From assembly GCF_946848805.1 (NCBI RefSeq), contig NZ_CAMPFU010000004.1, forward strand, positions 186,001-250,000: DNA of 64,000 nucleotides, given 5' to 3'. Shown piece by piece: positions 9,299 through 19,907 of this stretch (positions are counted from its first letter, which is position 1; each line of letters opens with the position of its first letter). The DNA is from Deinococcus sp. Marseille-Q6407. Lineage in GTDB: Bacteria > Deinococcota > Deinococci > Deinococcales > Deinococcaceae. The translations under genes and the position numbers were made by a program. The notes below the pieces were generated by a model, which saw nothing but the letters and a program-made list of their open reading frames with translations, ran no database searches and was not told the DNA's origin.

Positions 9299-10206
9299 CA
9301 GTGGTTTTCCTCCGGCAGCAGCAGGACAGCCACCACCGCCAGCAACGTAGTCCGCCGGGCCAGCGCCAGCGCCCGCCGCAGGTCGTTGGCCTCTGGGGAG
9401 CGGCCGGCGGCATTCAGCACGTAGAGTGGCTTTCCGTCCGGGCCGCGTTTGTCCAGCCGCACGTCCAGCACTCCGGCAAAAGCGCTCATGGGATGCCCGG
9501 CGTTGGGGCTGGGAGTCCGGCGGCGGACCCGTGCCCAGACGCGCCAGCCCCGGCCCCCGCCAGCCAGCAGGGCGCACACGGCAGTCAGCCGAGCCGGAGC
9601 CAGGTTGAGCAGGTCGTCGGCGCGGGCGGCGGCTTTGCCGGCCCATTCCAGCTGAGGCGTGCGGTAGCCCCACAGGGCGTCGGCAGTGTTGGTCAGGCGG
9701 TAGGCGGCGGCCAGCGGTAGGCCACCGGCGCGGTAGGCCAGCAGCGGGGCCACCAGGCTGTCGGAGAGGTTTTCAGCCAGGCTTTCGATGGCCGCGCCTG
9801 CCACCTCGGAGGCGCTGAGGGGAGCAGTATCACGGCTGACCAGATGCCAGCCCAGCAGCCGGCGGGCTTCCGGCAGGTCGCCGCCTACCAAAGCTGCCGC
9901 CACCTCGTCCACCGCGGCAAAAAGGGCGCGGCGGGCCAGCAGCGGCTTGAGCAGGGCGCCCTGCAGCGGCCAGGGCAAGTGGGCGGCCGCCCGACCGGCC
10001 CCGGCCGCCAGGCCCGCACCCAGCGCCCAGCCGGCCGCACCCTCGGCCAGCTGAGTGCCCGGCGACTGCCCCTGCCAGCGGCCACGCGCCCAGCCCAGGT
10101 AATGCCCCATCCAGACGACCGGATGCAGCCGGGCAGGTGGCTCGCCCAGGGTGTCCAGGGCGAGGGCCAGCAACAGCACACGGCGGCTTCGCGTAGCCTT
10201 CCGCAT
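9298..10206 (-). CDS. cbiB: Adenosylcobinamide-phosphate synthase CbiB
   Basis: A membrane enzyme attaching aminopropanol phosphate to adenosylcobyric acid. It shows the family N-terminus [25 protein letters not shown], the SRDTAPLS segment and the C-terminal [20 protein letters not shown] block. ATG 10206 shares a base with the cobB stop (TGATG) and gives 302 residues. A GTG nine bases upstream is the alternative start. Confidence 0.92.
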   Translation of the reverse strand: MRKATRSRRVLLLALALDTLGEPPARLHPVVWMGHYLGWARGRWQGQSPGTQLAEGAAGWALGAGLAAGAGRAAAHLPWPLQGALLKPLLARRALFAAVDEVAAALVGGDLPEARRLLGWHLVSRDTAPLSASEVAGAAIESLAENLSDSLVAPLLAYRAGGLPLAAAYRLTNTADALWGYRTPQLEWAGKAAARADDLLNLAPARLTAVCALLAGGGRGWRVWARVRRRTPSPNAGHPMSAFAGVLDVRLDKRGPDGKPLYVLNAAGRSPEANDLRRALALARRTTLLAVVAVLLLPEENH

Positions 10207-11564
10207 CAGCAGCACGCCTCCACCAGTCGCCGGGCCAGGGCCGGGTCAGCGCCGAGGTGCAGGTGCAGATAGCTGGCCAGCACCTTGCCCTGGGCGCGGC
10301 CCTCTTCCACCACTTCACCGGCAGCGGTGGTCCAGCGGTAGGCCGGGTGAGAAGGCGGGTCCAGCCGCTCGGAATAGTGGAACTCGTGCCCGCGCAGCAC
10401 AGCGCCGGCCGGCGCCAACGGTGAGGCGTGCAAAGCCGCGGCCTCGCGGTAGCCCAGGCTGAGGCGCGGCTGCATCCGGGTGCGGGCCGGAATCACGCCG
10501 CACATCTCGTGCTCGGCGCCTTCCAGGTCCAGCAGACTCTGGCCCAGATACATCAGCCCGCCACACTCGCCGATGACCGGGCGGCCTGCGGCGGCAAAGT
10601 CGCGCACAGCCCGGCGCATGGACACATTGCGGCTCAGTTGATCGGCATACAGCTCGGGATAGCCGCCGCCCAGCAGCAGACCGCCGACATTCTCAGGCAG
10701 GCCCGCATCATGCAGGGGGCTGAACGGCAACAGCTCGGCCCCGGCCAGGCGCAGTTCGTCCAGTGCGTCGGGATAATAAAAGGAAAAGGCTGCGTCCCAA
10801 GCGTAAGCGATGCGGGCGCGGGGTTCAGGGAACTGCAGCGGCGCGGCCGGCGCCAGCGCGGGCAGGCGGGTGGCGGCCAGCAACGCGTCCAGCCGCAGGA
10901 AGCGGGCAGCCTGCAAGGCAGCAGCCTCGTCCCAGGCGGCTTCCTCGGCGGCCAGCAGGCCCAGGTGCCGCTCGGGCAGGTGCAGGGCGGGGTCATCCGG
11001 GATGAAGCCCAGCAGCGGCAAGCCCACCTCTGCCAGCGCCGCCTCACACAGCCGGGCGTGGCCTTCGCCTCCCACCCGGTTGAGAATCACGCCGGCCAGG
11101 TCCACCCCGGCACCGAAATCACGCAGCCCGGCCGCCACCGCCGCCGCCGTGCGGGCCATGCCGCCAGCGTCCAGCAGCAGCACCACCCGCAGGCCCAGCT
11201 GCCGGGCCAGCGCGGCCGTGGAATGCTCGTCGGAGGTGGGGTCCAGGCCGTCGTAAAGGCCCATGACCCCTTCCACCACGCTCACATCGGCAGTGCCGGC
11301 CGCGCGGGCGAACAGCGCCTCTACACGCTCCGGCGGCAGCAGGAACGAGTCGAGATTGCGCGCCGGGCGCCCGGCGGCCCGGCCCAGGTGGGTCGGGTCG
11401 AGGTAGTCGGGGCCCAGCTTAAATGGCTGCACGCTCAGGCCGGAGGCCCGCAGCGCCAGGCACAGCAGCGCCGCCGCCGTGGTTTTGCCGCTGCCCGACG
11501 AGGGCGCCGCCAGCACGAAAGCGCTGCGGGCCGGGACCGACACCGACGCCGGCGCCGCGCTCAA
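10206..11564 (-). CDS. cobB: Cobyrinate a,c-diamide synthase (CobB/CbiA)
   Basis: A 452-residue glutamine-dependent amidase acting on the a and c side chains of the corrin. The N-terminal ATP site is [10 protein letters not shown]. The class I glutaminase domain has [10 protein letters not shown] with the active Cys and GHEFHYSE with the His. The start is TTG 11564, overlapping the cobO stop as TTGA; a GTG a few codons inside is possible. Confidence 0.93.
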   Translation of the reverse strand: MSAAPASVSVPARSAFVLAAPSSGSGKTTAAALLCLALRASGLSVQPFKLGPDYLDPTHLGRAAGRPARNLDSFLLPPERVEALFARAAGTADVSVVEGVMGLYDGLDPTSDEHSTAALARQLGLRVVLLLDAGGMARTAAAVAAGLRDFGAGVDLAGVILNRVGGEGHARLCEAALAEVGLPLLGFIPDDPALHLPERHLGLLAAEEAAWDEAAALQAARFLRLDALLAATRLPALAPAAPLQFPEPRARIAYAWDAAFSFYYPDALDELRLAGAELLPFSPLHDAGLPENVGGLLLGGGYPELYADQLSRNVSMRRAVRDFAAAGRPVIGECGGLMYLGQSLLDLEGAEHEMCGVIPARTRMQPRLSLGYREAAALHASPLAPAGAVLRGHEFHYSERLDPPSHPAYRWTTAAGEVVEEGRAQGKVLASYLHLHLGADPALARRLVEACC

Positions 11565-12175
11565 TATTCGATGCCTTTCTGTCCGCCGATGCCGGCTTCG
11601 TAAGCATGCTTGACGGCCCGCATCTCGGTCACGGTGTCGGCCAGGGCTATCAACTCGGGCAGGGCGCTACGGCCAGTGATCATCACGTGCAAGTCGGGGT
11701 CGCGGCCGCGCAGCACCGCTTCCACCTCCGGCCAGGGCACCCAGCCGTAGGTCAGGGGATAGGTGAATTCATCCAGCACGATCAGGTCGTACTCGCCGCT
11801 CTCAATGGCCGCGCGGGCCAGCGTCCAGCCGTGAGCGGCCAGCGCGGCCGAATTCTCCAGGTCGCGGCTGCGCCAGGTAAAGCCGTCGCCCAGGCCCTGA
11901 TAGGGCAGCTCCAGCAGGTCGAGGGTGCGGTGCTCACCGAAGCTGGCCCCCTCGTGCTTGAGAAAATGAAACAGCCCGGTGCGCAGTCCCCGCCCGTGGG
12001 CCCGCATCATCAGGCCCAGGGCGGCGGTGCTTTTGCCTTTGCCGTCGCCGGTATTTACCAGCAGCAGGCCGCGCCGACCCTTGGAAACGTCCTCCCGCTT
12101 GCGGTAGCTGTCCCGCGCCTCTGCCAGCTCGCGCATGGCCGCCTCGCGGCGCTGCCGGGTGGCGTCGTCCATCAT
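11561..12175 (-). CDS. cobO: Cob(I)yrinic acid a,c-diamide adenosyltransferase CobO/BtuR
   Basis: A 204-residue protein that adds the adenosyl upper ligand to the reduced corrin. The P-loop reads [12 protein letters not shown] (residues 41-52), and the [11 protein letters not shown] segment is typical of the CobA/CobO family. ATG 12175 overlaps the btuF-like stop (ATGA). It is the second gene behind the riboswitch. Confidence 0.94.
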   Translation of the reverse strand: MMDDATRQRREAAMRELAEARDSYRKREDVSKGRRGLLLVNTGDGKGKSTAALGLMMRAHGRGLRTGLFHFLKHEGASFGEHRTLDLLELPYQGLGDGFTWRSRDLENSAALAAHGWTLARAAIESGEYDLIVLDEFTYPLTYGWVPWPEVEAVLRGRDPDLHVMITGRSALPELIALADTVTEMRAVKHAYEAGIGGQKGIEY

Positions 12176-13080
12176 TTGAGCGCTTCGGGATGAATCATCC
12201 GGATCAGGGTGCGCATGGCCTGCGGCAAACGGGGGCCGGGGCGCGAGAGGGCGTCGCGCTCCTCGGCGCTGGGCTGGTACACCCGGCCGCCGCGCACAGC
12301 TTGCAGGTTCTGCCAGCCGGGACGGCGGCGGGCGTCGTTCAGGCTCAGGCCGATCATCACCTGCGGGTTGCTTTTCACGATCAGTTCCGGGTCGATTTTG
12401 GGAAAGTCGCCCAGGCTGGCCGGCACGATGGTTTTCCCGCCGGCGCGGGTGATCAGGGTGCCGATAAACGAGTTAGGGCCCACCGAGTAGGGCGCCGGGT
12501 CCACCTCGTAGTAGGTGCTGACCTTGGGCCGGTTCACCACGGTGCGCTCCAGGGCACCCAGTTCGCGCCGCATGGAGGTCACGGTGCGGGCTGCGCCGGT
12601 TTCGCGGTTGGTCAGCTTGCCCAGCACCACGATTTTCTGGAAGACCTCGTTGTAGGTCTGAGCGGTGCCGCCATAAACGGTCAGGCCGGCGGCCTCCAAG
12701 CGGGCCGTCAGCCGCGAGGAGCTGGATTCGTCGGCCAGCACCAGGTCAGGCTGGAGCGCCACGATTTTCTCAATGTCCGGCTGAAATCCGCTGCCCACCT
12801 TGGGAATCCGGGCGGTCACGTTCTTGGGATAGTTGGAGTACTCGTCAATGCCCACCAGCTTACCGCCGGCACCGATGGCAATCAGGGTCTCGGTATGAGA
12901 AGGCAGCATCGCTACGATGCGCATGGGTTCTTTTTTCAGCACCACTTTACGGCCCAGGTCATCGGTCACGGTCAGCGGGTAAGTGGTGGCATGGGCAGCC
13001 CCCAGCGCGGACAGCAGCAGGGCGGCAGTCAGGGACTTGCGGGCCAGGGATTTGTGGGCCAGAGTCTTGGTCTTGGGCAT
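12172..13080 (-). CDS. btuF: ABC transporter substrate-binding protein, BtuF-like (cobalamin/cobamide)
   Basis: A 302-residue periplasmic-type binding protein starting at ATG 13080, with GAGGACC upstream. The signal peptide ends near AAHA. The mature part has the helical-backbone metal-receptor fold ([36 protein letters not shown]). It is the first gene after the cobalamin riboswitch, which supports a corrinoid rather than an iron-siderophore ligand. The permease and ATPase (btuCD) are not in the window. Confidence 0.85.
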   Translation of the reverse strand: MPKTKTLAHKSLARKSLTAALLLSALGAAHATTYPLTVTDDLGRKVVLKKEPMRIVAMLPSHTETLIAIGAGGKLVGIDEYSNYPKNVTARIPKVGSGFQPDIEKIVALQPDLVLADESSSSRLTARLEAAGLTVYGGTAQTYNEVFQKIVVLGKLTNRETGAARTVTSMRRELGALERTVVNRPKVSTYYEVDPAPYSVGPNSFIGTLITRAGGKTIVPASLGDFPKIDPELIVKSNPQVMIGLSLNDARRRPGWQNLQAVRGGRVYQPSAEERDALSRPGPRLPQAMRTLIRMIHPEALK

Positions 13081-13222
13081 GAGAGAAGGTCCTCGGTGCT
13101 GGGCTCGGGCGCGGGGGCAGGCGCACAGCAAAACCGGCCCTAGCGAAAAAGGCTGCAGCGCGGAAGAAGACAGAACATCTGGCGGCTGGGGCCCCTTTGA
13201 CGGCGAAGGGGGGCGCAGGCAC

Positions 13223-13350
13223 AAAAAAAGTGCCGGCCCGGCTCAGGAGGCATTCGGGCTTGTGAGGGTTCTTCCCCCAGATACCGCTGCGCGACAGCGC
13301 CGGAGTCTCACCGGCTTCCCCTCGGTCTGAGCCTTTTGCAGCTTAGCAGA
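13223..13350 (-). promoter_or_regulatory. Cobalamin riboswitch (leader of the btuF-cobU operon)
   Basis: On the minus strand, GGGAAGCCGGTGAGACTCC (13320 downward) leads into GGCGCTGTCGCGCAGCGGTA, the conserved B12-box core. AGCCCGAATGCC follows at 13260-13249. A closing helix P1 pairs GGCTCAG (13333-13327) with CTGAGCC (13246-13240). A run of seven T on the minus strand (13229-13223) follows directly, suggesting transcription attenuation, though no strong separate terminator stem is obvious. About 140 bases separate it from the first start codon. Confidence 0.9.
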
Positions 13351-13463
13351 AGGCCGGGGGCCTAAAAAAGGAGTGGCAGGAAGGGCAGCCCTGTTCTTCC
13401 GGCCGGGCAAAGCTGATTCATATCGTCAGGAACACGCCAGAAAAATAGGGCACAATAGCAGAC

Positions 13464-14414
13464 ATGATTGCTCGTCTGCGCTGCACTGCCCTGCTGTCTT
13501 TGCTGGCCCTGCTGCCCGCCGCCGCTGCCCAGGACAACTCACCATTCCGGGTACCCGAGAACTATCTGGGCCGCTTCGGGGGCACCTCGCCCATCTTTGA
13601 ACTGAACGACAAAAGCGACATCACCCGCCTCGGCCTGAACGGCATTCCGCTGCCCACCAACGCCGATATCCGTTTCACGGTTGCCAAGCGGCCCAATAGC
13701 TGGGACCTGCTGCTATCCACCCGGCGGAACGACACCACCTACCTGATCGGCACCGAGAATCAGGTGCGCCGCGTCGAAGTCAGTCATAATCCCTACACTG
13801 GGCCACAGTTCACCGGTCTGCTGCGGGAAAAAGGCCTCTCGGAAGTTTCGGCCGGCTACGCTTTTACCACCCTCGACAACAAGGTGTATGTCTATAACAA
13901 GGCTGGACTGGCGGCCTCGGGTGACTTACGCGAACCGTTCACTTACACCCAGGTCAGCACCTCCTACAACGACAAAGTGGGCGAGGTCAATTTCCGGGTG
14001 GCTCCGCTGGCGCGGCTCTATACCTATCCTTTTGAGGGCAAAGTGCATGCCAGCGCGGAAGTGGTGGTCAGCGCCAACACCCGGCCGACCCCGCAGCTGC
14101 TGCTGGAAGCCAGTCACCTGGAGCGCTTTGCCACCGGCGACTCGGTGATTCCCGACTTCCGGCAGGGCCGCGCCGAGGAAACCAACCTGAACGCCACCTA
14201 CCGCGTTCCTTACCAGAACGATCCACAGTTCGGCATCGGTGCGCTACGCGGCGGCTACACCCACAACTGGCAGAACGACTGGAACTATTTCCGCGGCGAC
14301 CTGTTCCTGCGCTCCAATCTGCTGCCGTTTATGGCTGGTCCGCGCGCCGAGTACCGCCTCTCCCCCGATGGCAAGGGGTCATGGGTCTACGGCCTGGTCA
14401 CGCTGGGCAAATAA
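13464..14414 (+). CDS. Exported protein, probably beta-rich outer-envelope protein
   Basis: A 316-residue protein with a signal peptide ending near AAAAQD. The remainder alternates short aromatic and polar strands (for example FTYTQVSTSYNDK, YTHNWQNDWNYFRGDLFLRSN) and ends in YGLVTLGK, a pattern seen in outer-membrane or envelope beta-barrel proteins. No catalytic motif is visible. It starts 130 bp beyond the riboswitch on the opposite strand. The barrel assignment is an inference. Confidence 0.65.
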   Translation: MIARLRCTALLSLLALLPAAAAQDNSPFRVPENYLGRFGGTSPIFELNDKSDITRLGLNGIPLPTNADIRFTVAKRPNSWDLLLSTRRNDTTYLIGTENQVRRVEVSHNPYTGPQFTGLLREKGLSEVSAGYAFTTLDNKVYVYNKAGLAASGDLREPFTYTQVSTSYNDKVGEVNFRVAPLARLYTYPFEGKVHASAEVVVSANTRPTPQLLLEASHLERFATGDSVIPDFRQGRAEETNLNATYRVPYQNDPQFGIGALRGGYTHNWQNDWNYFRGDLFLRSNLLPFMAGPRAEYRLSPDGKGSWVYGLVTLGK

Positions 14415-14504
14415 GTCCGGCAAGGGACAAGCGCCTGGGGCGGATGGCTGGCATTCACCTCTCAGGCGCTTGCTGTATCGGCACTTTGATTTCTCTTGCA
14501 GAAG

Positions 14505-15744
14505 ATGACTGCCTTGCCCCCCACCCGCCGCCTGGACCACGCCGAGCCTCTCAAGCTGCACTTCCATGCCCGGGTAATAGCGGCCAGGGAAGGTGAAGTG
14601 GCCCTGGACGCTTCAGCCTTTTATCTTTTATCCGCAGGGCGGCGGGCAGAATGGTGACCAGGGCTGGCTACGTGCCGGTGCCGAGGAATGGACGGTGACC
14701 GGCACCCGGCTGGACAAGGCCAGCGGGGTGGTCTGGCACGCGGTCGCGGGCGAGCTACCCCCGGTGGATACCCAGCTGAGCGGCGAGGTGGACGCCCACA
14801 GCCGCCTGCGGCAGATGGCGCGGCACACCGGCGAGCACCTGCTGGCTCAGGCCTTTGCCCGCATAAACCCGGCTTTCGAGGTGGCGGCGGTGGGCATGCG
14901 CGGACCCGACTGCACCCTGGACCTGCGCGGCAGCCCCAGCGAGGCGGACGCCCAGGTGGCCGAGGCACTGCTGCGAGAAGTGATGGTGGCCGGCCCGCTG
15001 ACCCTAGAGACACAGCTGGTGCCGCACACCGAACTGGGCCGCTATCCCCTGCGCCGCGCCACGCCGCTGACCGGTGACGTGCAGCTGGTTATCTTCCGGG
15101 ACACGGCAGGTGAGCTGTTCGACGTGAGTGCCTGCGCAGGCACCCACCTGCCACTCGGCAACCTGGCGGCGCCGGTCACGGTGCTGGGGCTGGAACACAT
15201 CCGGGCGGGGCTGACCCGGGTTACCTTCCGCGCCGGGCCGGAAGCGGCCGAGTATCTGGGCGAAGTGTACCGCTCGGCCCGCGCCCTGGCGCAGGGCTTC
15301 AACACCGGGGTTGCAGAGTTGCCGGAACGGGTAGAAGCCCTGCGCAGCGAGCGCGACCGCCTGGCCGCCGAGCAGAGCCGGCTGCGTGCGGCGCTGGCCG
15401 CCGCTCTGGTTACAGCGGCGCCGGTCGAAGCCTATGGCCCCGTGCAGCTGCGGGTACTGTCCCTGCCGGATGCTGGACTGCTGCCCGCAGCACTGAGCGA
15501 AGTCCCTGCCGGCGAGGTGCGGGCGGCGGTGGCCGGGGAGCGCTGCAGCGTGGGCAGCGGTGTTCCTGAGCTGGATGCCGGGGCACTGCTGCGAGCCGCC
15601 CTGACAGTCAGCGGGGGCAAGGGCGGCGGCCGGGCCGAGCTGGCCCAGGGGCAGACCCAGCAGCCGGAGCAGTTTCTGGCCGAGGTTCGCCGGGCGGTGG
15701 CAGAGAAAGCAAGCTGGTCTTACGTCTGCCACAGCCGGAGATAG
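14505..15744 (+). pseudogene. AlaX-like alanyl-tRNA editing protein, frameshifted by a 7-bp duplication
   Basis: Translation from ATG 14505 reads MTALPPTRRLDHAEPLKLHF up to ALDASAFY, then leaves frame at a perfect tandem repeat CTTTTAT-CTTTTAT (14618-14631). Removing one copy restores FYPQGGGQNGDQGW and a protein of about 411 residues. The rest shows the editing zinc motifs HTGEHLLAQ and CAGTH, a coiled-coil stretch (ERVEALRSERDRLAAEQSRLRAALAA) and a C-terminal DHHA1-like GGKGGGRAELAQG. Such proteins deacylate Ser- or Gly-tRNA(Ala). The downstream frame is open from GTG 14593 but would lack the N-terminus. Confidence 0.8.
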
Positions 15745-15818
15745 GCCCGCCCAGTACCGGGAGCCAGGGGCCGGTTCAGTGCCAGCATCCGCAAGCCCTG
15801 GGAGCGTAAAGTAAGGCC

Positions 15819-17048
15819 ATGCACCTTCATCTGCCCGGCCTGCACCTGCAGGACCTGCGCCTTCAGGTTCCCCTGGACCATGCCGTCCCCGGCAGCCAGA
15901 GCATCGAAATCTATGCCCGCGTCGTGACGGCCCAGGATGGGGAACAGCGGCCCTATCTGCTGTACCTGCAGGGCGGCCCCGGCTCGGAAGGGCCACGCCC
16001 GGCAGCGCTGAACGACCTGCCGGCCTGGCAGCAGCGGCTGCTGCGCGACTACCGGCTGGTGCTGCTCGACCAGCGCGGCACTGGCCTTTCCACCCCGGTG
16101 GGCCGGCTGGAAGGCAGCGCAGAAGAACAGGCCGACTATCTCAGCCATTTCCGCGCCGACGCCATCGTCCACGACGCCGAAGCGGTGCACCGGGCACTGG
16201 GGGCCGAGCGCTGGAGCGTGCTGGGGCAGTCGTTCGGGGGCTTTTGCACCCTGACCTACCTCTCGCTGTTCCCGGAAGCGGTGGAAACAGCTTTGTTTAC
16301 TGGCGGCCTGCCCGCGCCGGGCCACCACATCGACGAAGTCTATGCCCGTACTTGGGAGACACTCCGGCGCAAGTCGGAAGCGTATTACCGCCGCTTTCCG
16401 GAAGACCGCCCCCGCGTCGCCCGGCTGATGGACCTGGCCGGGGCCGGCACACTCCGCAGCGAGCGGGAAGAAGAGATCACCCCGGAAATGCTGCGGCGGC
16501 TGGGCATGCACCTGGGCTCGGACGGCGGAGCCGAGCGGCTACACTTTTTCCTGGAGCATCAGCCCAGTTCGCCGCTGTTCCGCGCCGGGGTCAGGGCCAT
16601 GCTGCCTTTCCACGCCAGCAATCCGCTGTATCTGGTGCTGCACGAAGCCTGCTGGGCCGACGATCAGGTGACCAACTGGGCCGCCGAGCGCACCATGCCG
16701 GCCGAGTTCGCCGCCGACCCCACCCTGCTGGCCGGCGAGCATGTCCACCGCGATTTTCTGCGCTGTGATCCCCTGCTGCACCCTTACCGCGAGGTGGCCG
16801 AGCTGCTGGCCGCTCGGCACTGGGGCCCGCTATACGACCGCGAGCGCCTGCAGGAAGTGCCGGTTTCGGCGGCAGCGGCCATCTATGTGGACGACGCTTT
16901 CGTGCCGTTTGAGTTCTCGCGTGAGACGGCCGGACTACTGCCGGGCCTGCGCACCTACATCACCGACGAATATGAACACAGCGGCATCCGCGCCAGCGGC
17001 GAACGGGTGATTGACCGGCTGCTGGGCCTGGCGGGAGGTCAGCTGTGA
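15819..17048 (+). CDS. Prolyl aminopeptidase-like alpha/beta hydrolase (S33)
   Basis: A 409-residue cytosolic hydrolase. The oxyanion motif LQGGPGSEG is near residue 51, DQRGTGLS near 88, and the nucleophile elbow GQSFGG near 138. The His of the triad is likely in DEYEHSGIR at the C-terminus. These features and the length fit proline iminopeptidases, which release N-terminal proline from peptides. The stop overlaps the modA start (GTGA), implying co-translation with modA, although no functional link is known. Confidence 0.85.
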   Translation: MHLHLPGLHLQDLRLQVPLDHAVPGSQSIEIYARVVTAQDGEQRPYLLYLQGGPGSEGPRPAALNDLPAWQQRLLRDYRLVLLDQRGTGLSTPVGRLEGSAEEQADYLSHFRADAIVHDAEAVHRALGAERWSVLGQSFGGFCTLTYLSLFPEAVETALFTGGLPAPGHHIDEVYARTWETLRRKSEAYYRRFPEDRPRVARLMDLAGAGTLRSEREEEITPEMLRRLGMHLGSDGGAERLHFFLEHQPSSPLFRAGVRAMLPFHASNPLYLVLHEACWADDQVTNWAAERTMPAEFAADPTLLAGEHVHRDFLRCDPLLHPYREVAELLAARHWGPLYDRERLQEVPVSAAAAIYVDDAFVPFEFSRETAGLLPGLRTYITDEYEHSGIRASGERVIDRLLGLAGGQL

Positions 17049-18007
17049 GCTGGGGCCAGTTGTCCTGGGGGCGGCGCTGCGGTCTGCTGCTCCCCTTGCT
17101 GTGTCTGGCGGCCTGCTCAGCGCCGCAGAATGACCAGAAGAGCCAGAATGCGCAGGGTGCCTCGGCAGCCAGCGTGGGTCGGTCGGCCTCCGAGTCCAGC
17201 GCTTCCGGCGCGGCGACAGACACCGGCAGTGCTTCAGCGACGGCCAGCGGCGCGGCGGGCGAGCAGACCACACTGACCCTGGCGGTCGCGGCCAGTCTGC
17301 GCGAGGTGGTCACCGAGGCAGCGCAAGCCTACCAGCAGCAGCACCCCGGCACCCAGGTCCGGATCACGGCGGCCGGGTCGGGCGCGCTGCTCCAGCAGCT
17401 CAAGGCCGGTGCCCCCGCCGACCTGTTTCTATCGGCCGATACCAAGACCATGCGGCAGGCGGCAGACGCCGGGCTGCTGGCTGGCCCTGCCCACACGCTG
17501 GTCTATAACCGCCTGGTCCTGATCGCACCGCAGGGAGAAAAGCTGCCCTTCACGCTGCCAGCGAGCGCCGAGCAGGCCGCGCAGTGGCTCAGCGCCCAGA
17601 GTGGCAAGGCCAAGGTGGCCATCGGTCAGCCAGACAGCGTGCCGGCCGGGCGCTACGCCCAGAGCGCCCTGGAAAGGCTGAACGTCTGGGAGCAGCTGAA
17701 ACCACGGCTGGTCTACGGCGAGAACGTGCGGCAGGTCATGGACTGGGTGGCGCACGGCGAGGCCCAGGCCGGCTTCGTGTACGCCACCGACGCCGCCCTG
17801 ATGCCGCAGAAGGTGCAGGTCGTGGCCAATCTGCCGGTGGACCAGCCCATCGAATACCAGCTGGCGCAGCTCAAGCAGGCCCCGGCGCCGGCCGCTGCTG
17901 CCGAGGTGCTGGACTTCCTGCAAAGCCCGCAGGCCCAAAGCATCTTCAACAAATACGGCTTCCTGTCAGCGCCCGACCAGCAAAGTTCGGCCCAGAAGGG
18001 CAACTGA
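17045..18007 (+). CDS. modA: Molybdate ABC transporter substrate-binding lipoprotein ModA
   Basis: A 320-residue protein starting at GTG 17045 with a lipobox LCLAACS, followed by a Ser/Ala-rich linker of ~50 residues. The binding domain begins TLTLAVAASLREVVTEAA and shows the ModA pattern AGSGALLQQLKAGAPADLFLSAD and FVYATDA. It captures molybdate or tungstate at the membrane surface. The permease and ATPase genes lie about 2.8 kb downstream, separated by gabD and a CaiB-like gene. Confidence 0.92.
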   Translation: MSWGQLSWGRRCGLLLPLLCLAACSAPQNDQKSQNAQGASAASVGRSASESSASGAATDTGSASATASGAAGEQTTLTLAVAASLREVVTEAAQAYQQQHPGTQVRITAAGSGALLQQLKAGAPADLFLSADTKTMRQAADAGLLAGPAHTLVYNRLVLIAPQGEKLPFTLPASAEQAAQWLSAQSGKAKVAIGQPDSVPAGRYAQSALERLNVWEQLKPRLVYGENVRQVMDWVAHGEAQAGFVYATDAALMPQKVQVVANLPVDQPIEYQLAQLKQAPAPAAAAEVLDFLQSPQAQSIFNKYGFLSAPDQQSSAQKGN

Positions 18008-18026
18008 TTCGGGGACCAATACAACC

Positions 18027-18079
18027 AAGCGAGCCAGGAATTTGCTGCCATTTGACCGGCAACACATCCTGGCTCGCTT
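18027..18079. terminator. 13-bp inverted repeat between convergent modA and gabD
   Basis: AAGCGAGCCAGGA (18027-18039) and TCCTGGCTCGCTT (18067-18079) are perfect inverted arms around a 27-nt centre that can fold further (TTGC...GCAA). The position between two convergent genes suggests a shared bidirectional terminator, although no long T tract follows on either side. Confidence 0.5.
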
Positions 18080-18112
18080 AGGCATGGCGGGTCAATTCAA
18101 CCCGTCAGCCGC

Positions 18113-19546
18113 TCAGCCGACCACTTGGCTGGGCTTTTTCTCGACTGGGAAAACGCGCACCAGTTTCTGGTTGGTGAATTCCAGCATGCCCATGCTCGAC
18201 AGCTCGCGGCCAAAGCCGGAGCGCTTGACGCCGCCAAACGGCAGCTCGGGCGAGGACGAGGTGGGGTGGTTGATCCAGACCATGCCGGTTTCCAGGCGGT
18301 CGGCCACCCGCTGCGCCCGCTCGGTGTCGCTGCTGAACACGGCGCCGCCCAGACCGTAGACGGACGAGTTGGCCAGCTGCACGGCTTCGTCCTCATCCTT
18401 GACGCGGTAAACCACCGCCACCGGGCCGAAGAGTTCCTCGCGGTAGGCCCGCATGTCGGGGGTCACGTCGGTGAGGATGGTGGGCAATAGGAACGCGCCG
18501 GGATGCTCGGGGCGCTGACCGCCGGCCACCACCGTGGCACCCTTATCAATGGCGTCCTGCACCTGGGCCTGCAGGTCACGCGCGGCCTGCTCGGAGGACA
18601 GCGGGCCCACCTGGGTGGCCGGGTCCGCCGGGTCGCCCGGCTGCATCGCGGAGAAGGTCGCACCCAGCTTGGCGACAAAGTCGTCGTAGAGGTCGTCCAC
18701 AACAATCAGGCGCTTGGCGGCGATGCAGGCCTGGCCGGTGTTGCTGAGGCGGCCAACCGCCGCTGCCTGCACGGTGGTGTCCAGGTCTCCGGTGTCCAGC
18801 ACGATAAAAGGATCGCTGCCACCCAGTTCCAGCACGCACTTTTTCAGGTGCCGGCCGGCCAGTTCGGCCACGCTGGCCCCGGCGCGTTCACTGCCGGTCA
18901 GCGAGACACCCTGCACGGCGGGGTGGGCAATCACCTGTTCCACATCGCTGATTCGCAGGAAGACGTTGTTGTACACGCCCTGCGGCACGCCGGCGTCCCC
19001 AAACAGCTGTTGCAGGGCCAGCGCCGACTGCGGGCAGAGTTCCGAGTGCTTGAGCAGCACCGTATTGCCCACCACCAGGTTGGGCGCCGCGAACCGCACC
19101 ACCTGATACAGCGGATAGTTCCAGGGTTCGATGCCCAGCAGCACGCCGGTCGGTGCGTGCAGCACGGCCGCTTCGCCCTGCGGCACTGGAATGGTCCTGG
19201 GTTCCAAGAAGGTGGGGCCCTGCTCGCCGTAGTACTTCAGGATGCTGGCGGCCAGGGCCACCTCGCCCCGGGCTTCACGCAGCAGCTTGCCCATCTCGAG
19301 GGTGATCAGGGCAGCGAGTTCCTCGGTGCGCTCCAGCATCAGCTCGCCGGCGCGGCGCACGGCTGCGGCCCGCTCCTGCACCGGGCGCACACTCCACTCG
19401 CGGTAGGCGCGGTCGGCCCGCTCGATCACGGCCGGCACTTCCTCGCTGCTCAGGAAAGGAAAAGTCTTGACCGTTTCGCCGGTGTAGGGGTTGACGGTGG
19501 CAAAAGGGCGTTCAGGCCGGGCGGCTGGTTGAGAGTTGGCAGTCAT
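18113..19546 (-). CDS. gabD: NAD(P)-dependent succinate-semialdehyde dehydrogenase
   Basis: A 477-residue aldehyde dehydrogenase. The catalytic Glu is in [10 protein letters not shown], the catalytic Cys in [10 protein letters not shown], and PWNYPLYQV lies earlier. The C-terminal EEPFGPV-like segment is [19 protein letters not shown]. The sequence is closest to the short SSADH group that oxidises succinate semialdehyde to succinate. RBS AAGGAG precedes ATG 19546. No GABA transaminase is nearby, so the source of the semialdehyde is unclear. Confidence 0.85.
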   Translation of the reverse strand: MTANSQPAARPERPFATVNPYTGETVKTFPFLSSEEVPAVIERADRAYREWSVRPVQERAAAVRRAGELMLERTEELAALITLEMGKLLREARGEVALAASILKYYGEQGPTFLEPRTIPVPQGEAAVLHAPTGVLLGIEPWNYPLYQVVRFAAPNLVVGNTVLLKHSELCPQSALALQQLFGDAGVPQGVYNNVFLRISDVEQVIAHPAVQGVSLTGSERAGASVAELAGRHLKKCVLELGGSDPFIVLDTGDLDTTVQAAAVGRLSNTGQACIAAKRLIVVDDLYDDFVAKLGATFSAMQPGDPADPATQVGPLSSEQAARDLQAQVQDAIDKGATVVAGGQRPEHPGAFLLPTILTDVTPDMRAYREELFGPVAVVYRVKDEDEAVQLANSSVYGLGGAVFSSDTERAQRVADRLETGMVWINHPTSSSPELPFGGVKRSGFGRELSSMGMLEFTNQKLVRVFPVEKKPSQVVG

Positions 19547-19907
19547 GGGGTCACTCCTTGAAAGAGATGGTGGTGGGCCACCTGTCTGTCCGCTGCGCCC
19601 AGACGGCGAGCGGCCGGCAGGCGCCGGGAATCAAGGCGGAGACTATAACCGATTCATAGCACCGCCAATGAGAAAAAATGTGCCGCTGGGCTTGCTGCTT
19701 TTCTCATGGCTCCGGGGGCGCAGCCGGACCTGATGAGAGCCAGTGGAAGCAAGTCGGACCAAGCTCCGCGCGGATACGGTAAGTTCAGAGAGTTCTTGAC
19801 AACCCACCTCGGGCTTTGCCGCGTATCGGCCGGCCGCCCTTTTGGCCTTGCCAGTCTCGTGGCTGGCCCCTTCCCCACTCGCCTCATTGCAAGGCAGGAG
19901 TTCTCCC
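19547..19907. other. Intergenic, no gene seen
   Basis: This 361-bp spacer lies between divergently transcribed gabD and the CaiB-like gene. It should hold promoters for both. A TTGACA hexamer is at 19796-19801, but no well-spaced -10 box follows. An AGGCAGGAG ribosome site is at 19892-19900. The short open frames here lack coding character. Confidence 0.4.

Noticed and set aside
10428..11603. 391-codon open frame opposite cobB
   Set aside because: Gln/Arg-rich shadow of cobB with no domain signal.
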